Positions 17,972-27,414 of a stretch of 64,000 bases of DNA are shown here, piece by piece. The stretch spans positions 840 to 64,839 of the forward strand of contig DDUM01000053.1 in the NCBI GenBank assembly GCA_002344795.1. The letters run 5' to 3'. Within the stretch, counting starts at the first letter, position 1. Every line of letters begins with the position of its first letter. A program made the position numbers and the translations under genes. Source of the stretch: Flammeovirgaceae bacterium UBA2338. GTDB lineage: Bacteria > Bacteroidota > Bacteroidia > Cytophagales > Cyclobacteriaceae. Under the pieces are notes generated by a model. The model was given only the letters and a program-made list of their open reading frames with translations, had not been told where the DNA came from and searched no databases.

Positions 17972-19323
17972 ATGGTAAATCAAGTATTCAAAATTTTTGT
18001 GGTTGTTGTAGTGCTGGCGCTGGCTTCCTGCAGTGGAAAAAAGGCAACGCAGGTGGAACAGTCCAAAACCAATGTTAAAAAGGTATCTATTGCAGAAATA
18101 GAATCAGGTATCAAAGATTTCATTCAAAGGGAGACTGAAGCCAACGATGGTTATTTTCATGTCGAAGACAAAGGCACGGAGTATAAAATGAAACTGGTAA
18201 GGGTACATACCGAATACCTGTCCAACCTTGGTCCTAATCGTCATTTTGCATGTGTAGACCTAGCCGATATCAGTGGGGATGTGTATGATGTGGACTTTTT
18301 TCTGGAGGGTCAGCCTGGCGACATGAATGTAACACAAACCTCTGTGCATAAATTAAATGGGAAGCCTTTCTATGCATGGAAACAGAAGTCAGATAAAACA
18401 TGGGATCGCGTGCCCGTAAAAGGTGCCTCTACCCGTTTACTGGGTGTAATAGAGGGGAGCGATGCGTTTGAATTTTATTATCGGGTAGAGCTGCCTGAGT
18501 TGAAAGAAAGGGCGAAGATGTGGATTCCGATTGCCACTTCAGACGATTATCAATCCATAGAGATCATCTCTACGGAGGCACCCGTTGAATACGAATTGCT
18601 TCAGGACAAGGTGTTTAATAATACCATTATGTACCTGCAACCCGATGCTACACACAGTAAAAAAACAGTAGAGATTGTTTACAAGGTACAGCGCAGGGAA
18701 AAAGGACCGATTGCCGAGACGGCTCCCGTTCATGAAATGTATTTGGCAGAGAACAGGCTAATGCCGGTGGGAGGGCGTTTCGCCACCATTGCCAATGAAA
18801 CAATTAAAGGACGAGATGGAAGTGATCTCATCAAAGCCAGGGCATTGTACGATTATGTGATTGACAATATGCGCTATATGAAGTTTGGCAACTATGGAAA
18901 TGGGGATGCCAATTACGCCTGTGATGTAAAAACAGGAAACTGCACGGAGTTTCACTCTTATTTTATTTCCCTGGCAAGATCGATTGGTTACCGGCCCGAT
19001 TTGCCGTGGGGGCTTCAATTCCTTCGGAAAGGAATGACGGAGGTATCGATGGATACCACTGCTGGGCGGAGTTTTATGCTGAAGGAAAATGGTGGCCAAT
19101 TGATATCAGCGAAGGCAATAAATATACTGCACTGGCTACCTATTATTTTGGCCACCATCCTGCCAATCGCATTGAGTTCACACGAGGGCGCGATCTCCAG
19201 ATTGATCCGGGTCCTTCTTCGGGACCGATCAACTTCTTAGCTTATCCAATATTGGAAGTCAAAGGAAAGGAGATTGCTACGAAAACTACGTTTTCATTTA
19301 AGCGACCCAACGCACCGGCTTAA
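17972..19323 (+). pseudogene. Transglutaminase-like lipoprotein gene broken by a frameshift
   Basis: The first frame (from ATG 17972) encodes a lipoprotein signal (LALASC), a beta-rich N-terminal part and the first half of a transglutaminase core with catalytic Cys324 in GNCTEFHS. After ISLARSIG the frame goes wrong near 18986-18990. The remaining core continues in another frame up to the stop at 19323: FAVGASIPSERNDGG, then the catalytic His in GYHCWAEFY (codon 19057-19059) and Asp in WPIDISE (codon 19102-19104). One missing base in GGTTA would restore the expected sequence GLPARFAVG. Either a natural inactivating mutation or a sequencing error in a short T run. Confidence 0.82.
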
Positions 19324-19331
19324 GCAAATGC

Positions 19332-19538
19332 TTATTGCTGTTGTGTAGAATCAGTAGGATGCTCACTTTCACCTGCAGGGTGCTCTGTTGAATCCGCATC
19401 AGCAGCTGGATGTTCAGCAGATTCAGTAGGATGCTCCTCTCCAGCTTGTTCCGCAGCTTGCTTGCTACCACAAGAAAACAGGATTGCAGTTGAAAAAAGG
19501 GCAAAGAAAATAACGGTTGTTAGTCTTTTGAATGTCAT
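19332..19538 (-). CDS. Small lipoprotein with EHP repeats
   Basis: A 68-residue lipoprotein: signal peptide to ILFSC (Cys23), then a low-complexity, acidic tail built from four short units of the type EHPT or EHPA separated by Ser, Ala and Asp. No globular domain is visible, so it is probably a flexible surface or periplasmic lipoprotein. It runs convergent to the broken transglutaminase gene with only eight bases between. Histidines in repeated acidic context could bind metal, but that is only a guess. Confidence 0.65.
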   Translation of the reverse strand: MTFKRLTTVIFFALFSTAILFSCGSKQAAEQAGEEHPTESAEHPAADADSTEHPAGESEHPTDSTQQQ

Positions 19539-19971
19539 AGTTTTGTGTTTAGTTGAGATTGGGCGGTAAAGATAAAACCTTAGATTGGATAATAATAGCC
19601 AGAACCCCTCTAATCATTACTTCTACTGGCGAGGAACTTGGTTTCTGCCCTGATTATGCGGGTACCCAATGGCGGTAGTACACTGCCGAAGCAATTTCCT
19701 GGATAGATGCTGAGGCTTCTTTAGGTAACATTTAGGTAACAACTTCGACCGAAGGCTATGAGATCGCCACAGCCAGCCGCCCTCAAACCCTCCCTGCCTT
19801 CGCGATGACGTGCTAAAAGGAAAGTACTCGTTCATAGTAAGTAAAGCCGACTCAAGACTAATACCATACCTGGCGCTGAACTTAGAGGCTGTGCCCAATC
19901 AGGTAGGCGCAATAACTATAGCAAATTATCCAGAGGTCAACGACTCAAGACTAACAACTCTATGCTAACTA
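19539..19971. other. Intergenic stretch with short direct repeats
   Basis: About 430 bases with no convincing gene. It contains a short tandem repeat (TTTAGGTAACA, near 19720-19741) and two copies of GACTCAAGACTAA about 90 bases apart (near 19849 and 19941). Part of it (CTTCGCGATGACG near 19798) resembles the degenerate dispersed elements also seen near 24.5 kb. It probably holds decayed repeat sequence and the promoter of the small lipoprotein. Confidence 0.4.
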
Positions 19972-22173
19972 CTAATATTCCAACTTCATCTTTGCAGTCA
20001 AATGAAGCATGTTGTTGCTGAGGGAGTGCAGCCATCGCAATTGTTCCACGATCAGGTGCGCCTCCTGCAGTTCGCGCTCCTCGGACATCTCATCGGGTTT
20101 AAGGAACACAATTTCTTCCGATGGTTGAAGAAGGGCAGATTCAGCCTCGACAGAAGAGTGATTGGGCTCCTGTTTTTTCAACAACTGAAGCACAACGGAA
20201 AGCTGCTCCTCTATTTGAGCTGCAGCAGCCCTAAATTGATCAGAAGCAGCTGTTGTCGGGCGGTGCTGAATATAACTGCTCAGTGAAGACAATGAAGACA
20301 AAAACACATGGTTGAGTTCCACCATCTCGTAGATCTTATCCAGGTTCTTTTGTTTCGATCGTGGCTCCTGTGCCATGCGCTGAAATGCCGCACTGAGATT
20401 AGAGGTCTCGAGAAACGCATCCCTGCGTGCCAGTTTATAACTTGTTGGCACATTACCCTTATGCTGATAATAGTGGATGATCTCACGTAAGAATTCTTTG
20501 TTGGCCTTCACACTATTTTCCATATGCTGCCTGATCTCAAGAAAACTCCATACCGGCCAAAGCCAGAGCATTGCCATATAGGACAACCCTGCACCGATCA
20601 GGGTATCAATAATTCTGTACTGAATGACCGTCAATACATCCGGTTGAGCAATGGCATAAATAAAAATCACACTTAAAGTAATAAAGGTGGCAGAAGCCCT
20701 ATAGTTCTTTTGCAACATGGAGAAAGCAATAATCAGGGTAATGGCTCCAAGCACACCATACACATAGGGATCCTGCACCCAAAAAACTATGCCCGTGGCA
20801 ATGGCACTGCCAATCAGGGTGCCAAGAATACGGTCTTTGGAGCGGGTTTTTGTGAGCCCATAACTGGGCCGCATGATCACAATGATGGTCAGCAAAATCC
20901 AATAAGGATTCTGAAAGGCGAACAGGTTGCCCAGCGCATAGCCGATCATAATCGTAACCGACAAGCGCAGCGAATGTTTGAAGATGCTGGAGCGGATATT
21001 GAGGTTTTGCAACAACAACTTTGGGTCATAATCCTGGGGGATAATGAAACGCTTGGATACGCTTCTCTCAATAAATTCAATCGTGTCTGTATCGGGCGTA
21101 CCCAACAGCCATTTTATTTTTTTTATTTTTTTAAATTGTGATTCCTGGTACCCCAATAGGTTTTGGAGCATCAGGTAGCCTTCGTAGTCCTCGCTTATGA
21201 TTTCTCTGCCAAAAGAAGAAATATCTTCTCCCAGTCTTTTGAAGGATTCATTCAGCCTGTCGTTGTTGGGGAGGTTTTCTTCGTCTCTTCCCGCTTCAGC
21301 GATTTTCCGCAATTGGTGCGACATCTCAAATATCAACGTCTGAAAGCACTGGGTATATTCCGGATGTGTCTTAAAAAGAGCATCCATCTTATCGTAATGG
21401 ACTGGGTTGGCAATGGCGGTTTCCAGTATATCCACGAGTTGTGCAAACACCAAAAGGCGTTTGCCATTGTAAGTGGATCTTCCCGAATTCTTACGGGTAA
21501 TAATTAAAACCTCGCGTAAAGTGCCATGCAGTTCAATGAGTTCACTCTGCAGCGTAATAAGTTGGGATTGTAATTCTTTGCGATTGGCCTGTTGGCCTAC
21601 CAACTTACCTCTTGTTTCCAAGAATTCTGCGGTAAGCAAATAGACTTTCCTCAGTAGCTCCTCGGTCTGTGCTTTGGGGTTGAGCCGATATAAGAGCGTA
21701 GCCAGTAACAAATACCACAACCCACCCACACCGATGAAAAGTGTGTACTGATAAACTAACAATTCTTCAGGCTGGTGGGCAGAGCTAATGATCAGTGCCA
21801 GCAAACCCGATAAGCTGATCAACGAAGCACGGAATCCATAAACAGAAATAAAGGCAATAGCAAAGGTCAACACCCCCAGAATGGGAACCAGGAACCACGA
21901 TCCGAAATTCAAATACCCCCCGATAAAGCTGGCCACCATCATCAGTGCTGTGGAAAACAAGATACCAAACGCGGTGTGCCGGTAGCTTCCACTGGTATTG
22001 CTGGGCGAACTCCAAAAGGCACCGAAGGCAATGGCCACTCCGATTTCCAGGTACCCGAACTTCAACCCCAAAACAACGGGCAGGGAAATGGCAACACCCC
22101 CCATCACAGCCTTGGAGAAATCAGCACTCTTAATAAACTGTACAAGGTCTTTATAATGTTCAGCGATCACCAA
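19972..22173 (-). CDS. FUSC-family membrane protein (YccS/YhfK-like)
   Basis: A 733-residue protein with two blocks of about five to six membrane helices (residues 20-165 and 395-545), each followed by a long cytoplasmic helical part, the classic FUSC/YccS layout. The second block carries NPYWILLTIIVIMRPSYGLT and TRSKDRILGTLIGSAIATG, the typical FUSC signature. The family is related to aromatic-acid exporters (AaeB-like) and may move small organic acids. The start is TTG at 22173 or GTG three bases later; no ATG is available. It stands alone, with a non-coding gap on each side. Confidence 0.9.
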   Translation of the reverse strand: MVIAEHYKDLVQFIKSADFSKAVMGGVAISLPVVLGLKFGYLEIGVAIAFGAFWSSPSNTSGSYRHTAFGILFSTALMMVASFIGGYLNFGSWFLVPILGVLTFAIAFISVYGFRASLISLSGLLALIISSAHQPEELLVYQYTLFIGVGGLWYLLLATLLYRLNPKAQTEELLRKVYLLTAEFLETRGKLVGQQANRKELQSQLITLQSELIELHGTLREVLIITRKNSGRSTYNGKRLLVFAQLVDILETAIANPVHYDKMDALFKTHPEYTQCFQTLIFEMSHQLRKIAEAGRDEENLPNNDRLNESFKRLGEDISSFGREIISEDYEGYLMLQNLLGYQESQFKKIKKIKWLLGTPDTDTIEFIERSVSKRFIIPQDYDPKLLLQNLNIRSSIFKHSLRLSVTIMIGYALGNLFAFQNPYWILLTIIVIMRPSYGLTKTRSKDRILGTLIGSAIATGIVFWVQDPYVYGVLGAITLIIAFSMLQKNYRASATFITLSVIFIYAIAQPDVLTVIQYRIIDTLIGAGLSYMAMLWLWPVWSFLEIRQHMENSVKANKEFLREIIHYYQHKGNVPTSYKLARRDAFLETSNLSAAFQRMAQEPRSKQKNLDKIYEMVELNHVFLSSLSSLSSYIQHRPTTAASDQFRAAAAQIEEQLSVVLQLLKKQEPNHSSVEAESALLQPSEEIVFLKPDEMSEERELQEAHLIVEQLRWLHSLSNNMLHLTAKMKLEY

Positions 22174-22503
22174 CGCAGGGTTAAGCTGTAAATATAGGGG
22201 TTATGAGGGTGGGGGGAGAAATAAGGTGAAGGCTTTAATTGATTTGGTAGCTGGCCGAATTCAGATTGGTCAAAGAGAGGTAAGTTTTGGTGAGTAGTCT
22301 TGTGGTACAAACGTTGCGAACTCGGAACTAGAACGGATTGGGAGCTTGTATAATTGACAATATTCAAAATAATCTTACATCGGAGTAAAAATCTTAACAG
22401 ACATATAAAAATATCAATTATTATTATGGAGTTATAATATGTGTCGGAGTAACGATTACATATTGGACACCAAGGTTCTAAAAAACAGATTGTAGAATAT
22501 ATA
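22174..22503. other. Intergenic stretch between divergent genes
   Basis: About 330 bases that must contain promoters for the FUSC gene and the S41 gene. A nine-base direct repeat TCGGAGTAA occurs at 22380 and 22444 (64 bases apart), a possible pair of regulatory sites before the S41 gene. The region near 22400-22440 is very AT-rich. No gene seen. Confidence 0.35.
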
Positions 22504-23997
22504 ATGAATAAAAAACGAGCGCAGTTTATTGGTGTATGTGTCGTATTGATGTTTTGTTTTTACAGTAATCTCTTTTCTCAGGATGATAAGCGTTTGGGTA
22601 CTCATGCCATGATAAGAGATTTTGATCACATCGAAAAAATCATTGATGCCCACCCCGATCCATATACTCATTTATCTGAACAGGATTTTAAAGCCAAGTT
22701 TGAAGAGGTTAAATCCACTTTGAATGAACCTCATAACACTCTAGATTATTACAAAAAAGTAGCTACTATCGTTGCATTACTCAAAGACGGACATAGTTCG
22801 GTGCACCTTCCTAGATTTTGGATGCGAACATTAAGAACTAAAAATGGCGCCTTCCCTTATGAAGTGCATTTGACCAACGATGATGAATTGTTTGTAATTA
22901 AGAACTTCAACAATGGAGAGATACCGCTTGCCGCGAAAATTATTGCCATCAATGGGGTAAGCGTAAACGATTTTTTGGCAAGTATTGACCCTTATATCTC
23001 GTATGAATTAAAGCACTTCAGGAATACAATTATTGACGAAGACTTTGAGAAATACCTTTACCTGGCTTTTGGATTTGCTGACGGTACAGAGATGACTTAT
23101 TTCACCTCAGATACTGCTTCGGTAAAGGTTAAAAACATGCCCTATCAAGATTGGAAGAAATTCCAAAAGGAGAATAGGGATGAAAGAGAAATAAAAATAG
23201 AGTTCAAGGAACCCTATGCCTATGAAAAAATAGCTGATGGCGTTGGCCTTATCAGTATTTATGAATTTTATGCAAAGAACTTATATACATATGACCAGTT
23301 TCTTGCGAAGACGTTCAAAAATATAAAAATGGATAGCATCAATTCCCTAATTATCGATATCAGGGGAAATTTTGGGGGCTGGCCAAAAATATCTTCTCGT
23401 TTATTCCACTACATATCCAATTCTTATTTTAAGACGATGGCCAGGTCGAGCATGAAGGTAAGTGCTACGTACAGAAATAATTTTTTAAACAGAAACGATT
23501 ATTTGCGATACAATAAACATCGTTTGATTTTCACAACGGAAAGACATTATGTCGATATGGATGCACTTATGAATAATCCTCTTGACTCTTATGTTCATGA
23601 GGATCAGTTTTTCAATGAGGAACCGATAACTCAAGAGTTTGAATTTAAAGGTGATAGTTATCTGCTGATCAACAGAGACTCCTATTCAGCAGCATCGAGT
23701 TTTGCTGCCACCTTTCAATGTTATCAAATGGGAACGATAGTAGGAGAAGAGACGGGGGGCACTAAGATCTTTAGGGCCAATGCCATTTATGAAGAGTTAC
23801 CCCGAACAGGAATTGGTATTACCATGGCTACCACAAAGGAATATAATACCTGCTATGATCAGGAGTTAGAGGGCGTTAAACCAACGGTATATTTTACGCC
23901 AACAATATTTGGACTAACCTCTAATTTGGATACGCAACTTTTGTTTACTCTAAATGTGATTAAGCTAAAACAAAAAAAGCAAGTATCAGCTAACTAA
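22504..23997 (+). CDS. Exported S41-family (C-terminal processing) peptidase
   Basis: A 497-residue protein with a signal peptide (MNKKRAQFIGVCVVLMFCF...FSQ). An N-terminal helical part is followed by a PDZ-like segment (AAKIIAINGVSVNDFL) and the S41 core. The core shows LIIDIRGNFGGWP and the nucleophile Ser395 in DSYSAASSFAA, then GEETGGTKI, the expected order of the tail-specific-protease family. Peptidases of this group cut exported proteins near their C-termini. No partner gene is adjacent. Full length, no damage seen. Confidence 0.88.
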   Translation: MNKKRAQFIGVCVVLMFCFYSNLFSQDDKRLGTHAMIRDFDHIEKIIDAHPDPYTHLSEQDFKAKFEEVKSTLNEPHNTLDYYKKVATIVALLKDGHSSVHLPRFWMRTLRTKNGAFPYEVHLTNDDELFVIKNFNNGEIPLAAKIIAINGVSVNDFLASIDPYISYELKHFRNTIIDEDFEKYLYLAFGFADGTEMTYFTSDTASVKVKNMPYQDWKKFQKENRDEREIKIEFKEPYAYEKIADGVGLISIYEFYAKNLYTYDQFLAKTFKNIKMDSINSLIIDIRGNFGGWPKISSRLFHYISNSYFKTMARSSMKVSATYRNNFLNRNDYLRYNKHRLIFTTERHYVDMDALMNNPLDSYVHEDQFFNEEPITQEFEFKGDSYLLINRDSYSAASSFAATFQCYQMGTIVGEETGGTKIFRANAIYEELPRTGIGITMATTKEYNTCYDQELEGVKPTVYFTPTIFGLTSNLDTQLLFTLNVIKLKQKKQVSAN

Positions 23998-24138
23998 CTT
24001 TGGATACTTAATCCCCATATCATTTCCTCTGGACGTATTGGGGCTTGGTGAGGACTCTGTCGGCAGCATAATTTGTTTCGAATAGGCCATCCGCTATATC
24101 TTCGTAGGTTCTCCGGTGGTTCTACGAATAGCGCACCC

Positions 24139-24193
24139 AGAGGGTCGGGGTGAGGGATTCCAATGCACGGCTGCATCTTTGAAATTCGAAGAG
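24139..24193 (+). repeat. 55-base direct repeat, copy 1
   Basis: Begins AGAGGGTCGGGGTGAGGG and ends AAATTCGAAGAG. It matches copy 2, 415 bases downstream, with one mismatch (G at 24181, C at 24596). The GGTCGGGGTGAGGG core is a type of dispersed element seen in many bacterial genomes. Confidence 0.85.
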
Positions 24194-24553
24194 GTTAATG
24201 AAGCAAAGTGATCTGTCATTATTTTCATAGCCTTGGGATTCTTCAGTCGCCCAGCCCACTCTCGACCTTATATCGGGATCATCCCATGCTCCTTCAGAAA
24301 GACGCGAGATAGCAATGTGTATTTCATGGTTAGGGAATCCAATTCTAACATCTTCAACTCAGACTTGTAGTGAAATTTAGTTCCCGTGCCCTGATTATTA
24401 GCAACACCTACGAATTGCAAAGACACTTCTTTGCCAATCCGCTTCCTTCCCGCTCAGTGTTCCAGTACGGTTGGATGTTTACCTGCCGAAGGCATGACAG
24501 AAGAAGGTAGTTGTATTCCATAGTAAAACTTACTCAACCCCCTCTGCCTGGGG

Positions 24554-24608
24554 AGAGGGTCGGGGTGAGGGATTCCAATGCACGGCTGCATCTTTCAAAT
24601 TCGAAGAG
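24554..24608 (+). repeat. 55-base direct repeat, copy 2
   Basis: Same 55 bases as copy 1 except one position. Both copies are followed by a similar, degraded 20 bases (containing CAAAGTGA), so the original element was longer. A third core fragment lies 33 bases further on. Confidence 0.85.
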
Positions 24609-24680
24609 TTCAAAGAGACAAAGTGACTCCGCCTTCTGGCGGTCGGGGTGAGGGATTACCAGTACTGCGGGAGCACGTCT

Positions 24681-25418
24681 TTAATCACTGTAAGATTTGG
24701 TGCGGACCTTGGTTCCATGTCCTGATGTAAATTCAGATCTGATCCAGGATAAAAACAAAGCAGAAGATATCCCTGCAGATCCAAAAATCATACACATAAC
24801 CATGATCTGATACCGGGCTGCTATAAATGGAGATACTCCAGAAAGGATTTGTCCGGTCATCATACCTGGAAGTGAAACCAAACCGACAGCAAACAGCGAA
24901 TTGATAGTGGGGATGAGTGAAGCCTGAAAAGCAATCACTTTGGCTTCATCATAACTCAAGTTGCGATTGATTTCCGCCTCAAGCCTTTCTCCTGCCAGGC
25001 TGATGCTGTTCATAGCAGTAGCAAAAATCATCCCTGCCAGGGGTATGACAAAACTCGGCAAGTACCAGGGTTGCAGCTGTAGTACACCCTGGGTGACCAG
25101 CGCAAGTACGGAAACTCCTCCAACAGTGATAGCAAGTAAAGCTTTGACATACACCTTTATTGTAACACCATGAATAGTTCTAAGTCCAATCCACGCAGAA
25201 GCAAACAGCATTACAGTGAGCACGATGATTACTACCCATGATTTATCCGCCTCAAATAGATAGGCAAGTACATAACCGATTAAAAGCAATTGAATGAGCA
25301 TTCTAAATATCGCATAGATGGAAGTGCGATAATTGGACTGCCATTTCCAGGTTATTACTATCACAATAACAACAGGTATAAAGGCAAGCCCAAGGTTTAA
25401 GAAGGGTATGGTAGTCAT
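24681..25418 (-). CDS. FetB-like (UPF0014) membrane permease
   Basis: A 245-residue membrane protein with about six to seven helices. The pattern FRMLIQLLLIGYVLAYLFE, GMIFATAMNSISLAGERLEAE, and the C-terminal ATVGLVSLPGMMTGQILSG-like run (FAVGLVSLPGMMTGQILSG here) followed by RYQIMVMCMIFGSAG match the FetB/UPF0014 family. In Escherichia coli this permease works with an ATPase, FetA, in iron export under oxidative stress. No FetA-type ATPase gene lies next to it here; the partner may be elsewhere. The gene stands between a repeat-rich gap and the PhnA gene. Confidence 0.85.
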   Translation of the reverse strand: MTTIPFLNLGLAFIPVVIVIVITWKWQSNYRTSIYAIFRMLIQLLLIGYVLAYLFEADKSWVVIIVLTVMLFASAWIGLRTIHGVTIKVYVKALLAITVGGVSVLALVTQGVLQLQPWYLPSFVIPLAGMIFATAMNSISLAGERLEAEINRNLSYDEAKVIAFQASLIPTINSLFAVGLVSLPGMMTGQILSGVSPFIAARYQIMVMCMIFGSAGISSALFLSWIRSEFTSGHGTKVRTKSYSD

Positions 25419-25554
25419 AGCACGATGTGTTACTGGCGTAAATGTTGCCCAACAAGATACTCAGGAATCACCACAGTGCTTCATCCCCTCAAGACAATCT
25501 GTAAAGAGATCTGTCACGCAACTTAGTTCCTGGCGATGATGAGTAAAGGCAATA

Positions 25555-25908
25555 CTATCCGCTCTTGCGAACAAATATTGATTTCAGTGCCATCGCTCCG
25601 AAACCATCGACTTTGCAGTCAATATTATGGTCGCCATTGGTCAACTTGATGTTCTTCACCTTGGTTCCGGCTTTGATGGCCTTGGAAGCACCCTTCACCG
25701 GTAGGTCTTTCATTATGATCACAGTATCTCCATCCTGAAGCACAACTCCGTTCGCATCTTTTACCACAGATGACTCTTGCGTAGCTTCTTCTGGCTCGGG
25801 TACTTCGTTGGGTATCCACTCGTGGCCACATTCCGGGCACATCATCGAAGTACCAGTGGGGTAGGCGTACAACGATTGGCATTTAGGACATGTACTGGAT
25901 TCAGGCAT
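25555..25908 (-). CDS. yjdM: YjdM/PhnA-family zinc-ribbon protein
   Basis: A 117-residue protein with an N-terminal zinc ribbon (CPKC at residues 7-10 and CPEC at 24-27) followed by an acidic linker and a C-terminal SH3-like domain with DANGVVLQDGDTVIIMKDLP and VKNIKLTNGDHNIDCKVDG. That is the full pattern of YjdM (formerly PhnA). Despite the old name, it is not shown to act in phosphonate breakdown. It is single, with FetB-like downstream on the same strand 136 bases away. Confidence 0.92.
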   Translation of the reverse strand: MPESSTCPKCQSLYAYPTGTSMMCPECGHEWIPNEVPEPEEATQESSVVKDANGVVLQDGDTVIIMKDLPVKGASKAIKAGTKVKNIKLTNGDHNIDCKVDGFGAMALKSIFVRKSG

Positions 25909-26078
25909 AGGATTGAATTTCGTACAAAAATAGTCAAGTTGAGGGAAGGGTCTTGGATAGAACGAAGAAAAAGGAGTTTGAATAGCTTTACTTTTGAATA
26001 AGGGTCAGGGCAGTTTTATGTGTTAAAGCAGTACGCGACTGGTTAGTGTTTCAAAATATAAGATTATAATCGCATTAC

Positions 26079-27245
26079 ATGTATTTAAGATTTTTTGTGC
26101 TACTGGGTTTATTAACACAGTTCTCCTGTAAGGATGACTCACCTGCAATCCCGCAATCGGTTGAATGTGTAACATCCTCTGGTGCGTTTCCCCAATTTAT
26201 CGCGTTACCTCCGGTTGGTGACAATGGTTCTTATGATCCTACATTGGCTGGCGACCCTATGACTGGCCGTGTATGGATGGTCTTTTCAAGGATAAACGGG
26301 GCAGGAGGTGAAGGGCAGGTAAGTTCTCACTTAGCATTCAGCGATGATCACGGCAGCACATGGTGCTATGCCAACGAAATTAATTCATCAAAAAAAGTGG
26401 AATTATCGCAATTGCCAACCGAATTCACATCCGCAGTTTCAGCACATTGGAGCCATGAAGTTCCGAGCCTTGCCTTCGACCCCAATGCGGCTGTGAACCA
26501 AAGGTGGCGCATGACCTGGCATCGTTATTTGCACGTCAATGATGGTATTCCAGGCAATGACGACCGGAGATTTGCTTTTGGATGGGTAGCGATGAAAACA
26601 GCATCCGATCCAATGTTACTGGCGGCAGCCCCCGAGATAAAACTGTTCAGTGGGCGGGGCTACTACAAGGATGCGGAAACAGAACAATACAATAACAGCA
26701 TAGGTGGAGTGCCGCAGGTAAGATTGCATGAGTTGCATCCTGACTTGTCTGGTGCGGTGTTATTCACCGAACCTGGTATGCAAGTGTTTCAAAATGAACT
26801 GTATGTTACCTTACTCATGGGCGAGGTAACGGTTGGCAATTCAATAGTGATGTTAAAATACAATAACTCCAATTCATGGAGCTATGTATCCACCTTGCTT
26901 ACCCCAGCGGATGCCCAAACAATGAATCCTTTGTGGACTGGCTTTTCTGCAACGGACTTATTTATCCAAAATAACCAGGCCTATTTACTGGTTTCGCCAG
27001 TTGAAGAATTATACGAAGGTTTATTACTGTTTAGGTTGGATTTATCCAATGGGAAACTTATTGACTCAAATGGCAATGGCCCGGATATCAAGTGGAGTCT
27101 GCCCACCACCAGTGGATCATCTATTTTTCAAACAGGCGCGGGAACCTATGATTCGCTCAGTTATAATTCGGGTATCCTTTACGGGGATGCGCTAATTACT
27201 GCACCGCAGTTTCGGGTTTATGCCTCTGGATTTATTCCTGAATAG
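26079..27245 (+). CDS. Lipoprotein with sialidase-type propeller fold
   Basis: A 388-residue lipoprotein: signal to LLTQFSC (Cys17). The mature part contains an Asp-box, FSDDHGSTWCY, and repeated hydrophobic strands, consistent with a beta-propeller of the exo-sialidase/BNR type. The usual catalytic arginines and Tyr-Glu pair of sialidases cannot be identified, so it may only bind. Cysteines are few (residues 17, about 28 and one in the Asp-box). It sits between convergent or unrelated genes with no obvious operon partner. Confidence 0.7.
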   Translation: MYLRFFVLLGLLTQFSCKDDSPAIPQSVECVTSSGAFPQFIALPPVGDNGSYDPTLAGDPMTGRVWMVFSRINGAGGEGQVSSHLAFSDDHGSTWCYANEINSSKKVELSQLPTEFTSAVSAHWSHEVPSLAFDPNAAVNQRWRMTWHRYLHVNDGIPGNDDRRFAFGWVAMKTASDPMLLAAAPEIKLFSGRGYYKDAETEQYNNSIGGVPQVRLHELHPDLSGAVLFTEPGMQVFQNELYVTLLMGEVTVGNSIVMLKYNNSNSWSYVSTLLTPADAQTMNPLWTGFSATDLFIQNNQAYLLVSPVEELYEGLLLFRLDLSNGKLIDSNGNGPDIKWSLPTTSGSSIFQTGAGTYDSLSYNSGILYGDALITAPQFRVYASGFIPE

Positions 27246-27414
27246 GAACCCAATGCCATCACATTGTCTTCTCGCTCGATGTTTCCGCATCACTATCGTG
27301 ATCGCGTGTGACAAAGTAGAGGTTATTTCCTAACAGGTTCTATAACCACTGGCCCACTAGGCATAGAAAGAACAGAGTGCTCGCCTTGTTCTTTTTTTAT
27401 AGTTAACTCATTTT

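Larger units (their letters stand above)
23998..24680. other. Non-coding region with dispersed repeats
   Basis: About 680 bases without a believable gene. It contains two copies of a 55-base repeat (listed separately) and a third partial copy, GGTCGGGGTGAGGGATT, at 24641-24657. Sequence between the copies is also repeat-like and includes a segment similar to one in the 19.5-20 kb gap (CATAGTAA near 24522). It is probably decayed dispersed repeat. Confidence 0.5.
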
